NCBI RefSeq assembly: GCF_963082655.1
Contig: NC_081553.1
Coordinates: 193,133,373 to 193,197,372 of the forward strand
Reading direction: 5' to 3'
Source of the DNA: Stomoxys calcitrans
Taxonomy: Eukaryota > Arthropoda > Insecta > Diptera > Muscidae
Length of the DNA stretch: 64,000 bases
Numbering within the stretch: the first letter of the stretch is position 1; each line of letters begins with the position of its first letter. A program made the position numbers and the translations under genes. Below the pieces are notes generated by a model. That model was not told the DNA's origin. It saw nothing but the letters and a program-made list of their open reading frames with translations, and made no database searches. Positions 32,724 through 42,648 of this stretch are shown here, piece after piece.

Positions 32724-32999
32724 TTTTTATACCCTCCACCATTGGATGGGGGGTATACTAATTTCGTCATTCTGTTTGTAACAACTCGAAATATTCGTCT
32801 GAGACCCCATAAAGTATATATATTCTTGATCGTCGTGACATTTTATGTCGATCTAGCCATGCCCGTCCGTCCGTCTGTCTGTCGAAAGCACGCTAACTTC
32901 CGAAGGAGTATAGCTAGCCGCTTGAAATTTTGCACAAATACTTCTTATTAGTGTAGGTCGGTTGGTATTGTAAATGGGTCATATCGGTCCATGTTTTGA

Positions 33000-34250
33000 T
33001 ATAGCTGCCATATAAACCGATCTTGGGTCTTGACTTCTTGAGCCTCTAGAGTGCGCAATTCTTATCCGATTGAAATGGAATTTTGCACGACGTGTTTTGT
33101 TACGATATCCAACAACTGTGCCAAGTATGATTCAAATCGGTACATAACCTGATATAGCTGCCATATAAACCGATCTTGGGTCTTGACTTCTTGAGCCTTT
33201 AGCGTGCGCAATTCTTATCCGATCAGAATGAAATTTTTCACGACGTGTTTTGTTATGATATCCAACAACTGTGCCAAGTATGGTTCAAATCGGTCCATAA
33301 CCTGATATAGCTGCCATATAAACCGATTTTGGGTCTTGACTTCTTGAGCCTCTAGCGTGCGCAATTCTTATCCGATCAGAATGAAATTTTGCACGACGTG
33401 TTTTGTTATGATATCCAACAACTGTGCCAAGTATGGTTCAAATCGGTCCATAACCTGATATAGCTGCCATATAAACCGATCTTGGGTCTTGACTTCTTGA
33501 GCCTCTAGCGTGCGCAATTCTTATCCGATCAGAATGAAATTTTGCACGACGTGTTTTGTTATGATATCCAACAACTGTGCCAAGTATGGTTCAAATCGGC
33601 CCATAACCTGATATAGCTGCCATATAAACCGATCTTGGGTCTTGACTTCTTGAGCCTCTAGCGTGCGCAATTCTTATCCGATCAGAATGAAATTTTGCAC
33701 GACGTGTTTTGTTATGATATCCAACAACTGTGCCAAGTATGGTTCAAATCGGTCCATAACCTGATATAGCTGCCATATAAACCGATCTTGGGTCTTGACT
33801 TCTTGAGCCTCTAGAGGGCGCAATTCTTATCCGAATGGAATGGAATTTCGCACGACGTGTTTTGTTTCGATACCCAACAACTGTCCCAAGTATGGTTGAA
33901 ATCGGTTCATAACCTGATATAGCTGTCATATAAACAGATCTGGGGATTTGACTTCTTGAGCTTCTAGAGGGCGCAATTTCTATCCGATTTTGGTGAAATT
34001 TTGCATGACGTATTTTATTTTTACTTTCAACAACTGTGTCAAATAAGGTTCAAATCGGTTCATAACCTGATATAGCTGCCATATAAACCGATCTGGGATC
34101 TTGACTTCTTGACCCCTAGAAGTCGCAATTATTATCCGATATGCCTGAAATTTTGTACGACGGATCCTCTCATGACCATCAACAAACGTGTTTATTATTG
34201 TCTGAATCGGTCTATAGCCCGATACAGATCCCATAACAATCGTTCTCTCT
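33000..34250 (+). repeat. 153-bp internal tandem array of the reference DINE-like copy
   Basis: Units 3-6 (33194-33805) are almost identical to one another and more diverged at both array edges, which indicates recent homogenisation in the middle. Each contains CTGATATAGCTGCCATATAA, CCGATCTTGGGTCTTGACTT and ACGACGTGTTTTGTTATGAT. The period is a multiple of three, so long open frames arise by chance; no coding is inferred. Confidence 0.93.
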
Positions 34251-34468
34251 ATTTTACTTCGTGAGCCCCAATGGGCGCAATTCTTATACGAATTGGCTGA
34301 AATTTTACACAGGTCTCCAACATATAATTTAATTGTGGTCCGAACCGGACCATATCTTGATATCGTTTTAATAGCAGAGCAACTCTTTTCTTATATCCTT
34401 TTTTGCCTAAGAAGAGATGCCGGGAAAAGAACTCGACAAATGCGATCCATGGTGGAGGGTATATAAGA

Positions 34469-34504
34469 TTCGGCCCGGCCGAACTTAGCACGCTTTTACT
34501 TGTT
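34469..34504 (+). other. 3' stem-loop and terminus of DINE-like element
   Basis: A seven-base-pair GC-rich stem (TTCGGCC / GGCCGAA, single-base loop), then ten bases on the terminus CACGCTTTTACTTGTTT. In Helitron-class elements such a hairpin marks the 3' end of strand transfer. The stem is retained, some copies mutated, at 16595, 19750, 41485, 42673 and 60575. Confidence 0.75.
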
Positions 34505-35000
34505 TAGTGTAGGACTTCCCAAAAACCTAGATAGTCAGAAATCTGTACCAAATGGTACCAGTATTGGTACCAAAATGTACGAATTACAAAAAGCTCATAG
34601 TCACCCATTATATTTTTCCTAGTTGTGCCGGCATGCCAAATTTCAGACCTCTATCTCCATCTGTAAAGAAAGTACCAAATGGTACCAATTTTGGTGCCAA
34701 AATATACGAAATTTGAATATGTCACCGATCACTTATTTCTTGGTTGTACATACATACCAGATTTTAGACCTCTATCTCCATCTGTAAAGAAGGTCCCAAA
34801 TGGTACCAATTGCTGTACTAAACGTACGTTTCCTCCCGGTACCAATTCTATTTTTTAATTTTTTCTTTTCACTCCTACATCCTTTTGCACCAGATGTCTT
34901 TTAAGTCAAATTTCAAAATTCTACCTCTCTCCATCCTCCCTGTACAAAGTTCACTCATTTCGTACCTTTTTAGTACTTTTTTTAGTACCTAAAAGTACAA
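34505..35000 (+). repeat. GGTACC-rich tandem repeat (about 121-bp unit)
   Basis: CTATCTCCATCTGTAAAGAA recurs at 34651 and 34772 (121 bp), each followed by CCAAATGGTACCAATT. About three diverged units, with the palindrome GGTACC and GTACxAA motifs unusually dense. GTACCTTTTTAGTACTTTTT continues the theme to 35000 and again near 35140-35175. Confidence 0.8.
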
Positions 35001-35240
35001 AATTCCAAAAACTCTCACAGTCACAAACAAAAAAGTAAACGTAAAATTGCTCTCACTTCCGATACGATTTTTTTAACATTTTTTTTTAAAACCTTTTTCT
35101 TCGAGACTCTTTTAAATTTCGTTCGCGCTGGGCAAATATGTACCCTTTCGTACTTTTTAGTACCTAAACGTAGGAATATCACCAAATCCAGCCTTATCCT
35201 GTGCCTATGACCCAAGACCAACTTTGAAGCAAAATTTCAT
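35001..35240. other. No gene seen
   Basis: A short A/T-rich spacer with two GTAC-containing motifs related to the preceding repeat. Confidence 0.4.
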
Positions 35241-35760
35241 GATTCTAGTTTCAGCCGTTTGGACTGGGCAATGATCAGTCAATCCCGGCCGATACGGGAT
35301 AACTATGAGCACCACACAGGCTGGAACTTTGAGCTCCGACTTGTGTGGAAGCTTAGCTGTAAGCCACCGGGCGCATCCACAGGTTGCGGATGGTGGAAAG
35401 CTCCATTTTTATGCGGAGTAGCTGCAAATGCAGCCGCGGGCAGTCAGCGATTTTCGAGAGGAGAGTCTCAGTCTCGGAGTCAGGTGGCACTGACTCTTAA
35501 TTAAATACTGAGTGCCAATGATACTCGAGATGACAAGGCCAGTTATTGGCGCCTTCAAATAACCAATGGCCAACATCAGCGTCTGTTCCCAGGTTAGGGG
35601 CGGCTGGGGGCGAGCGTCAGATCTTGAAGCAAGCGGCTCGCCACAACGAGGGAAACATGTGCAATCCCACAAAACCCATGCGGTTAAGGCGCTGGGCCAG
35701 TAACCCGCCCCCGGAAAACTGAGAACTACTATGAGAAACAAAGGAACAGGATAAACGGAC
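35241..35760 (+). other. Possible 5' leader of a non-LTR element
   Basis: Higher GC than its surroundings, with text such as GCGCTGGGCCAGTAACCCGC then CCCCCGGAAAACTGAGAACT, resembling 5' leader sequence of insect non-LTR elements. It leads directly, with an internal deletion, into an RTE-like RT fragment at 35761. No frame is supported. The assignment is contextual. Confidence 0.4.
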
Positions 35761-35965
35761 ACGCTGATAAGGCGTATGCATCAGCTTATCTGCGCAATCT
35801 GACTAGAAGAACGCATACCCGATGATTGGAACCTCAGCATACTATGTCCTGCACACAAGACAGGAGACAAGACGGAATGTGCCAACTACAGAGGAATAAG
35901 TCTCCTCCCCCCCTTCGCATACAAGATACTCTCGAGCGTACTGTGTGAAAGATTAAAACCTGAGA
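35761..35965 (+). pseudogene. RTE-like RT fragment (copy 3)
   Basis: Closely matches 983-1170 of copy 1: ATCAGCTTATCTGCGCAATC, ACGCATACCCGATGATTGGA, ACCTCAGCATACTATGTCCT and ACTCTCGAGCGTACTGTGTG. The reading NYRGISLL, then AYKILSSVLCERLKP, is a better-preserved version of the RT segment after the entry motif. It stops abruptly at a DINE-like array at 35966. Confidence 0.85.
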
Positions 35966-36320
35966 TGTCCCGATGTCCCGATTTGACTTCTTGAGCCCCT
36001 GGAAACCTCAATTTTTGACCGATTTGGCTAAAATTTTGCACGTAGTATTTTGTCATGACTTCAAATAACTGTGACAAGTACGGTTCCAATCGGTCAAGAA
36101 CCTGATATAGCTCCCATATAAACCGATCTCCCGATTTGACTTCTTGAGCCCCTGGAAGTCTCCAATCGGTCAAGAACCTGATATAGCTCCCATTTAAGCC
36201 GACCTCCCGATTTGACTTTTTGAACCCCTGGAAGCCGCAATTTTTGACCAATTTGGCTGAAATCAACTTGACAAATGCGATCCATGGTGGAGGGTATATA
36301 GGATTCGGCCCTGCCAAATG
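35966..36320 (+). mobile_element. DINE-1/Helentron-like 3' fragment (subfamily 2)
   Basis: Two and a half array units (CTCCCGATTTGACTTCTTGA, TTTTTGACCGATTTGGCTAA) joined to ACAAATGCGATCCATGGTGG AGGGTATATA-type sequence and a ruined stem-loop (TTCGGCCCTGCCAAATGG). The 5' part is replaced by the RT fragment. Confidence 0.78.
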
Positions 36321-37075
36321 GCAAAGACCCCCAAGAGCCTTTGACAGTTTTATGGCACTTCTTCAGTTCACAACCGAGATATCCTGCATAAAGTGCGTAG
36401 TCACCACAATGATGGAAAGGTGCAAACACGTGTCGTTTTGAGAGACAAAAGAGAAGATTCACACATTCCGAAAATCATTTTGAGTTTACCACCAATAGGA
36501 TAATGATTATCTTTAGTAGTCGAAGCGGCAATGTGGTGGTATTTGCTGCTGCCATGTTTTGGTTGTTTTTTCTTAATCTGCACGCCTTTTCTTTGTTGGT
36601 ATACTGCCATCTCCCAAATGAAACTAAATACGCCGCCTCCTGTAATGTGATCCTTTTGTTTAGCTCTCGTGGGCGTAAAAGGATTAGGAACAGGTTCAAC
36701 GATTTGTTTTTAAAATTCAACAAAACAATATTAGAAACAATCACATCATTTGTCGTACATGTCTTTAAAGTTAAAGAAATAGAAAATAGAGCAGAGGCAT
36801 CTTTCTGGAGGGTCAGAAATAGTGTGAAATGATTTTCTTGATTGATTATTGACATTAATGAAAGAAATGAACGCATTTAAATGGTTTCAAATTTCGTATT
36901 CATAGAAAAAGGGGGATGTATGTGTATTTTTGGAAAATCATTAAGGGCATATTAAAAATTAAAAAAAAAAATCATTAAACATGTAAATCATTGTAGGGGA
37001 GGTTCTAAAGGATGATAATGAGTTCCAGGAATTTTAATAAAACTCCTACAAATTGTTATGAAGGATTTGAAGACA
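36321..37075. other. No supported gene; unrecognised 109-residue frame inside
   Basis: The plus frame 36503-36832 (109 residues) starts MIIFSSRSGNVVVFAAAMFW with a hydrophobic stretch at about residues 10-33, then a basic segment SSRGRKRIRNRF. It has no recognised family and is overlapped by an equally long minus frame (36475-36876). I treat both as chance unless transcript evidence says otherwise. Confidence 0.35.
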
Positions 37076-38390
37076 AATACATTGTCCCACATTTGGATAT
37101 CAGATTCGTATTCTACTCCCAAATACCTTTACTTGAGCCCCATATTAGGATGGTCAATAAATAATTGCTGTTTGTGGGGTGTTTTCGGGAAGAGGTAGAT
37201 GGCCAGAAAATTTGTCCCGAAAATGGGTATCAATTTCAAGCTCTACTCCCCATTACTTTTCTTTGGAGCCCCATATTGACCTGGTCGGTAAATATGTCCG
37301 ATTTAGGTGTGTTTTGGGGAGTGGGATTGTCCCCCAAACAAGCACTTAGCCCTGAAAATAAATCAGCCTCCTGCTTTACTCTCATTATCATTTATTTAAG
37401 CCCCATATTGCCAATGTACTCAAAGTTGGATATCAAATTCGTTTTCTAATCTCAAATACCTTTCGTTTAAGGCCGCCTTAAGAGCTCCACTCTCTTTAAG
37501 ACCCAAATTGCCATGGTGAGCAAATACGTCCTATTTGGGGGTTGTTATGGAGGTGGGACATCCCCTAGGCAGTTGGTTCCGAATGTTGATATCAGATTCG
37601 TTGTCTACTCCAAAATACATTTCATTTGCGCCCCATTTTTCCACAGTCGGCGAACCTGTCCGGTTTGGGGAGTGTTCTGAGGTATGGGCGGCCATTCAGT
37701 GACTTTTGCTGGAAAGCTTCGTATTCTACTCTAAAGTACCTTTTATTGGAGCCCCATACTGCAATGGTCAGCAAATACTTTGGGTGGTGCTATGAGGTGG
37801 GTTGGGCCCATAAAAACTTTCCCACAAATATTGATATCAGATTCGTGGGGTACATCCAAAGACCTTTCATTTGAGTCCCATATTGCTATGCTCGTAAATT
37901 TGTGCTCTTTGGGGGGTGTTTTTGGAGAGGGACGACCCCCCAAAACACTTGGTTCACATTTGGATAACATATTCTAATTCCACTCGTAAATACCTTTCAT
38001 TTGAGTCCCATATTGCCATGAGCGGTAAATATGACCGATTTAGGTGTGTTTTGGGGAGTGGGGTTGTCCCCCAAACGCTTAGTCCGCCAATTGGATATCA
38101 GATACGTTTTCTAATCTTAAATACTTTTCATTTGAGTCCCATATTGTCGTGATTGGTCTATTTATATATTTGGTAAGTTTTGGGGGTGGGGCGGCCCCCC
38201 TAGGTACCCCCAATTTTTGTTTTTACGTTACTATAAGAGAGCACACAAAATATGGCTTAAATCGCACCACCCATTTTCGAGATCAGGCGTTTCTGAAAAT
38301 TAGAGTAAGGGGGAAGTTCCGCCCCCCTCCGGTATCGACGTCATTGGTAATTGCAATGTGTGTATTCAATGTCCCGCAATTGTGATGAAA
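37076..38390 (+). repeat. Family B tandem repeats, plus orientation
   Basis: About eight units of 120-165 bp with TTTCATTTGAGTCCCATATT, TGTTTTGGGGAGTGGG and GGATATCAGATTCGT-type blocks (clear at 37861, 37996, 38129). Some units lost the G-rich half. The last unit runs into GGAAGTTCCGCCCCCCTCCG, also seen near 45690, 46290 and 59515, the 3' module of the family. Confidence 0.82.
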
Positions 38391-38645
38391 AGCCAAACCT
38401 CATTCGTGCCTGAACTCCCTCCACGCAATGAGCCCTCTCATCATTCTGGAGTACGGTATAAACTTAAAGTGCCTTAGAAAAGGAAACTATCGCCCATAGA
38501 GAATTCTTCCCAGGTACGATATTTGTCTTTTATCTGATAATCGTCGCTGTATCATCGATGAGATCGATATATTATGGATACCGATATGAGCGATATAGTA
38601 TGGAATACATCGATATTTTATCGATATGGCCGATATTTTATCGAC

Positions 38646-38956
38646 CAACGTAGCGCAGAGGTTAGTATGTCCGCCTATGACGCTGAACGCCTGGGTTCGA
38701 ATCCAGGTGAGACCATCAGAAACAAATTTTCAGCGATGGTTTTCTCCTCTTAATGCTGGCAACATTTGTGAGGTACTATACCATGTAAAACTTCTCTCCA
38801 AAGAGGTGTCGCACTGCGACATGCCGTTTGGACTCGGCTATAAAAAGGAGACCCCTGATCATTGAGCTTAAACTTGAATCGGACTGCACTCATTGATACG
38901 TGAGAAGTTTGCTTCTGTTCCTTAATGAAATGTTTATTGGCAAATTTGCATTTGCA
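38646..38956 (+). mobile_element. tRNA-derived SINE-A, copy 2 (best preserved head)
   Basis: The head reads TAGCGCAGAGGTTAGTATGT (A box, 38651-38670), then CTATGACGCTGAACGCCTGG, then GGTTCGAATCC (an exact B box, 38694-38704). A 33-nt gap separates the two promoter boxes. The body includes CTCTCCAAAGAGGTGTCGCA, CGGACT-like GGACTCGGCTATAAAAAGGA and ACTTGAATCGGACTGCACTC. It ends near GGCAAATTTGC. Inserted in the CGATA satellite, so it post-dates that array. Both promoter boxes are intact, so this is the copy most likely to be transcribed. Confidence 0.85.
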
Positions 38957-40330
38957 ATGTCGATGGGATCGAGATATTATCGATAAGATCGATATATTAT
39001 CGTTAAGATCGATATATTATCGATAAGATTGATATATTATCGATAAGATCGATATATTATCGTTAAGATCGATATATTATCGATAAGATCGATATATTAT
39101 CGATAAGATCGATATATTATCGATAAAATCGATAAGATCGATATATTATCGATAAAATCTATAAGATCGATATATTATCGATAAAATCGATAAGATCGAT
39201 ATATTATCGATAAGATCGACATATTATCGATAAGATCGATTTATTATCGTCAAGATTCATACATTACCGATCATTTCTATATATTATTGATATAATCGAT
39301 ACATTGTTGTTAAAATCGTTATCTTATTTGTAAAATTGATAAATTATTGATAAAATCGATATATTTTCTTGATATATGATAGATATACTATACATTGTCC
39401 ATAAGATCGATATATTACCAAAATAAAGTATATATCATCGATGAGATCGATTTTGTACCTATACGATCGAAAAGAATTGATGAAATCAATATTTTATTGA
39501 AAATATCGATATATTTTCCATACCATACATAAAATCGATATATTATTAAAAACTGATTTTATTTTCCCAGTAAAAATCGATATATTATAAATAATCTCGA
39601 TATATCGTCGAAAGGAAAGATATATTAACTATATATTATTCCTACTATCGATATTGATGGATATAATACCAATAAATTTTATATGTTTTCGATAAGATCG
39701 ATATTTTTTCGATAAAATCAATATATTATCTATAAATTCGATGCAGTGGTGATAAGATCAATTAATTTTCAACAATATCAAGATGTTATCGATAAGATAT
39801 CTTATCGATAAGATATATCGATCGTCAATAAAATCGATAAATTATTGCTCAGATCGCTATATTATCGATCATTTCTATACATTATTGATAATGGATCGAT
39901 AGGACCGAACCATTATTGATAAGACCCATATATAATCGATCATTTCTATATACTATCGATAAGATCGCTATATATCCGATCATATCTATACATTATCGAT
40001 AAAATCGATATACTATCGAAAAGATCTATACATTTTTGAAAAAATCGATATATTATTGCTAAAATCGATGAAATTGATATATTATTGAAAATCTCGATAA
40101 ATCGTTGAAAGGAAATATAGGAATAAATATAAATAGTTAATATATCTATTTATTATCCCTACTATCGATATGTTAAGAGTATGATTGAAATAATATCAAC
40201 AAGTTTGATATAATTTTGATAAGATCGATTTTTTTCGATAAAAAAAAAGTTTTTTTTTCGATAAAATCGATACAGTGTCGATAAGATCAATTTACTTTCA
40301 ATAATATCAATGCATTATTAATAAGATATA

Positions 40331-40567
40331 TTAGGTTGCCCAAAAAGTAATTGCGGATTTTTTAAAAGAAAGTAAATGCATTTTTAATAAAACTTAGAAT
40401 GAACTTTAGTCAAATATACTTTTTTTACACTCTTTTCCTAAAGCAAGCTAAAAGTAACAGCTGATAACTGACAGAAGAATGAATGCAATTACAGAGTCAC
40501 AAGCTGTGAAAAAATTTGTCAACGCCGACTATATGAAAAATCCGCAATTACTTTTTGGGCAACCCAA
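40331..40567. mobile_element. Mariner-type MITE, copy 1 (237 bp)
   Basis: Terminal inverted repeats of at least 32 bp: left TTAGGTTGCCCAAAAAGTAA, right the complement of TTGGGTTGCCCAAAAAGTAA, continuing TTGCGGATTTTT on both sides. Flanked by TA (40329-40330, 40568-40569), the target duplication of Tc1/mariner elements. 237 bp with no coding capacity makes it a non-autonomous deletion derivative. The TIR resembles those of insect mariner elements. Same family as 58906-59139, in the opposite orientation. Confidence 0.92.
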
Positions 40568-41290
40568 TATTATTGATAAGATCGATATATTGCCAATAAA
40601 ATGGATCATATCAATACATTATTGATAAGATCGATAAGACCGATATATTATCGATTATTTCTAAACACTATCGATAAGATCGCTATATTATCGATCATTT
40701 CTATATATTATCGATCATATCTATATATTATCGATCATATCTATATATTATCGATCATATATATATATTATCGATAACGATATATTATCGATAATATCGA
40801 TAAACTCTACAAAAGATTTATGTATTTTTTGATATAAACGATATATTTTTGCTGAAATCAATCAATTATTGATAAGATAGATAAACTATAGATCAGATCG
40901 ATATGCTATCGATATGATCTATACATTGTCCATAAGATCGATTTATTATCGATAAGTTATTTTCGAAAAGGTAGTATCCGAAGAATCGATATATCATCGA
41001 AAACTATTTATATGTTATCAATTAGATCGATATATTATAAATCAATGCGATATATTATCCCTATGATCGATCGATATATTAGCAAAAACTATTTATATTT
41101 TATCAATTAGATCGATATATTATAAATCAATGCGATATATTATCCCTACGATCGATATGTTTTCAGCATTATCGATATGATATCAATTAGGTTCATATGT
41201 TATCGACAACTTCCATAAATTTTCGATAAAATCGATGTGTTATCCATTATTCGATAAATTGTCAATACGATCGATAAATTATCGATAAAA

Positions 41291-41464
41291 CAAAAAGCAT
41301 TATGTGGAGATTCTGGGTCTCTTTCTTTGCCTATTCCCGGTATACATGAGTCTACCGGGAATAGGCAAAGACAAACTAAGAGAAACCGAAGCCATTCATG
41401 GAGCTTACATATGGAATGAAGAAGTTGTCTATAGAACGACAAAGATCCTATAGGGGAAATATAA
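41291..41464. other. Hairpin and non-LTR-like flank before DINE pair
   Basis: An 18-bp exact inverted repeat CTTTGCCTATTCCCGGTA (41325-41342) / TACCGGGAATAGGCAAAG (41353-41370) with a 10-nt loop. At 41416-41460, a 45-bp segment (ATGAAGAAGTTGTC..., GACAAAGATCC, GGGGAAAT) recurs diverged at 43372-43416 on the other side of the two DINE-like elements. There it continues into a non-LTR C-terminal fragment, so this flank is probably part of the same retrotransposon. Confidence 0.65.
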
Positions 41465-42648
41465 AGAGTAAAAGCGTGCTAAGTTCGGCCGGGCCGAATC
41501 TTATATACCCTCCACCATGGATCGCATTTGTCGAGTTCTTTTCCCGGCATCTCTTCTTAGTCAAATAAGGATATAATAAAAGAGTTGCTCTGCTATTAAA
41601 ACGATATCAAGATATGATCCGGTTTGGACCACAATTAAATTATATGTTGGAGACCTGTGTAAAATTTCAGCCAATTCGTATGAGAATTGGGCCCATTGGG
41701 GGTCACGAAGTAAAGTAGAGAGAACGATTTATATGGGATCTGTATCGGGCTATAGACCGATTCAGACCATAATAAACACGTTTGTTGATGGTCATGAGAT
41801 GATCCGTCGTACAAAATTTCAGGCATATCGGATAATAATTGCGACCTCTAGGGGTCAAGAAGTCAAGATCCCAGATCGGTTTATATTTCAGCTATATCAG
41901 GTTATGAACCAATTTGAACCTTATTCGACACAGTTGTTGAAAGTAAAAATAAAATACGTCACGCAAAATTTCAGCCAAATCGGATAGGAATTGCGCCCTC
42001 TAGAAGCTCAAGAAGTCAAATCCCCAGATCTGTTTATATGACAGCTATATCAGGTTATGAACCGATTTCAACCATACTTGGCACAGTTGTTGGATATCAT
42101 GACGAAATACTTCGTGCAAAAACTCATTCAAATCGGATAAGAATTGTGCCCTCTAGAGGCTCAAGAAGTCAAGACCCAAGATCCGTTTATATGGCAGCTA
42201 TATCAGGTTATGGACCGATTTTAACCATACTTGGCACAGTTGTTGGATATCATAAGAAAACACGTCGTGCGAAATTCCATTCCAATCGGATAAGAATTGC
42301 GCACTCTAGAGGCTCAAGAAGTCAAGACCCAAGATCGGTTTATATGGCAGCTATATCAAAACATGGACCGATATGGCCCATTTACAATACCAACCGACCT
42401 ACACTAATAAGTAGTATTTGTGCAAAATTTCAAGCGGCTAGCTTTACTCCTTCGGAAGTTAGCGTGCTTTCGACAGACAGACGGACGGACGGACGGACGG
42501 ACGGACAGACATGGCTAGATCGACATAAAATGTCACGACGATCAAGAATATATATACTTTATGGGGTCTCAGACGAATATTTCGAGTAGTTACAAACAGA
42601 ATGACGAAATTAGTATACCCCCCATCTTATGGTGGAGGGTATAAAAAG
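41465..42648 (-). mobile_element. Full-length DINE-1/Helentron-like element, first of a tandem pair
   Basis: Minus orientation. 3' end at 41465 with stem-loop (plus TTCGGCCGGGCCGAA at 41485-41499) and TATACCCTCCACCAT. About four array units, then the 5' block (GACGGACGGACG run, CATGGCTAGATCGACATAAA, TATACTTTATGGGGTCTCAG) and the 5' end GGTGGAGGGTATAAAAAGTA at 42648. Unit number is half that of the reference copy. The 5' end touches the 3' end of the next element in the same orientation. Confidence 0.88.

Larger units (their letters stand above)
32724..34504 (+). mobile_element. Full-length DINE-1/Helentron-like element (reference copy)
   Basis: A complete non-autonomous rolling-circle-type element. 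5' end: TATACCCTCCACCAT (32728-32742), part of a palindrome to 32757. 5' block: GACCCCATAAAGTATATATA, then GTCGATCTAGCCATGCCCGT, CCGTCCGTCTGTCTGTCGAA and GCTAGCCGCTTGAAATTTTG. Array: about eight units, 153 bp apart (GAGCCTCTAGCG at 33346, 33499, 33652). 3' part: GAACTCGACAAATGCGATCC, ATGGTGGAGGGTATA (34449-34463, exact inverted copy of the 5' motif), stem-loop TTCGGCCCGGCCGAA (34469-34483), terminus CGCTTTTACTTGTTT. The 5' block matches what I know of Drosophila DINE-1. Sub-terminal inverted repeats plus a 3' stem-loop are the Helentron/HINE layout. It encodes no protein. Confidence 0.88.
38530..41290. repeat. CGATA/TATCGATA satellite (20-bp unit), about 2.2 kb net of insertions
   Basis: The basic unit is CGATAAGATCGATATATTAT (20 bp), clean between 38975 and 39240 and increasingly diverged to 41290. 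Nearly every unit has the palindrome ATCGAT, and many have TATCGATA. A SINE-A (38646-38956) and a mariner-type MITE (40331-40567) have inserted. A secondary motif (ATTATCGATCATTTCTATAT) dominates 39830-40760, so several variants are interleaved. Confidence 0.93.

Noticed and set aside
36503..36832. 109-residue frame with a hydrophobic segment as a host gene
   Set aside because: No recognised similarity, no splice or promoter context, and an equally long minus-strand frame overlaps it.
38646..38720. Functional tRNA gene (GGTTCGAATCC)
   Set aside because: A and B boxes are present, but no acceptor stem pairing or clear anticodon arm is seen, and the segment continues into the repeated SINE-A body.
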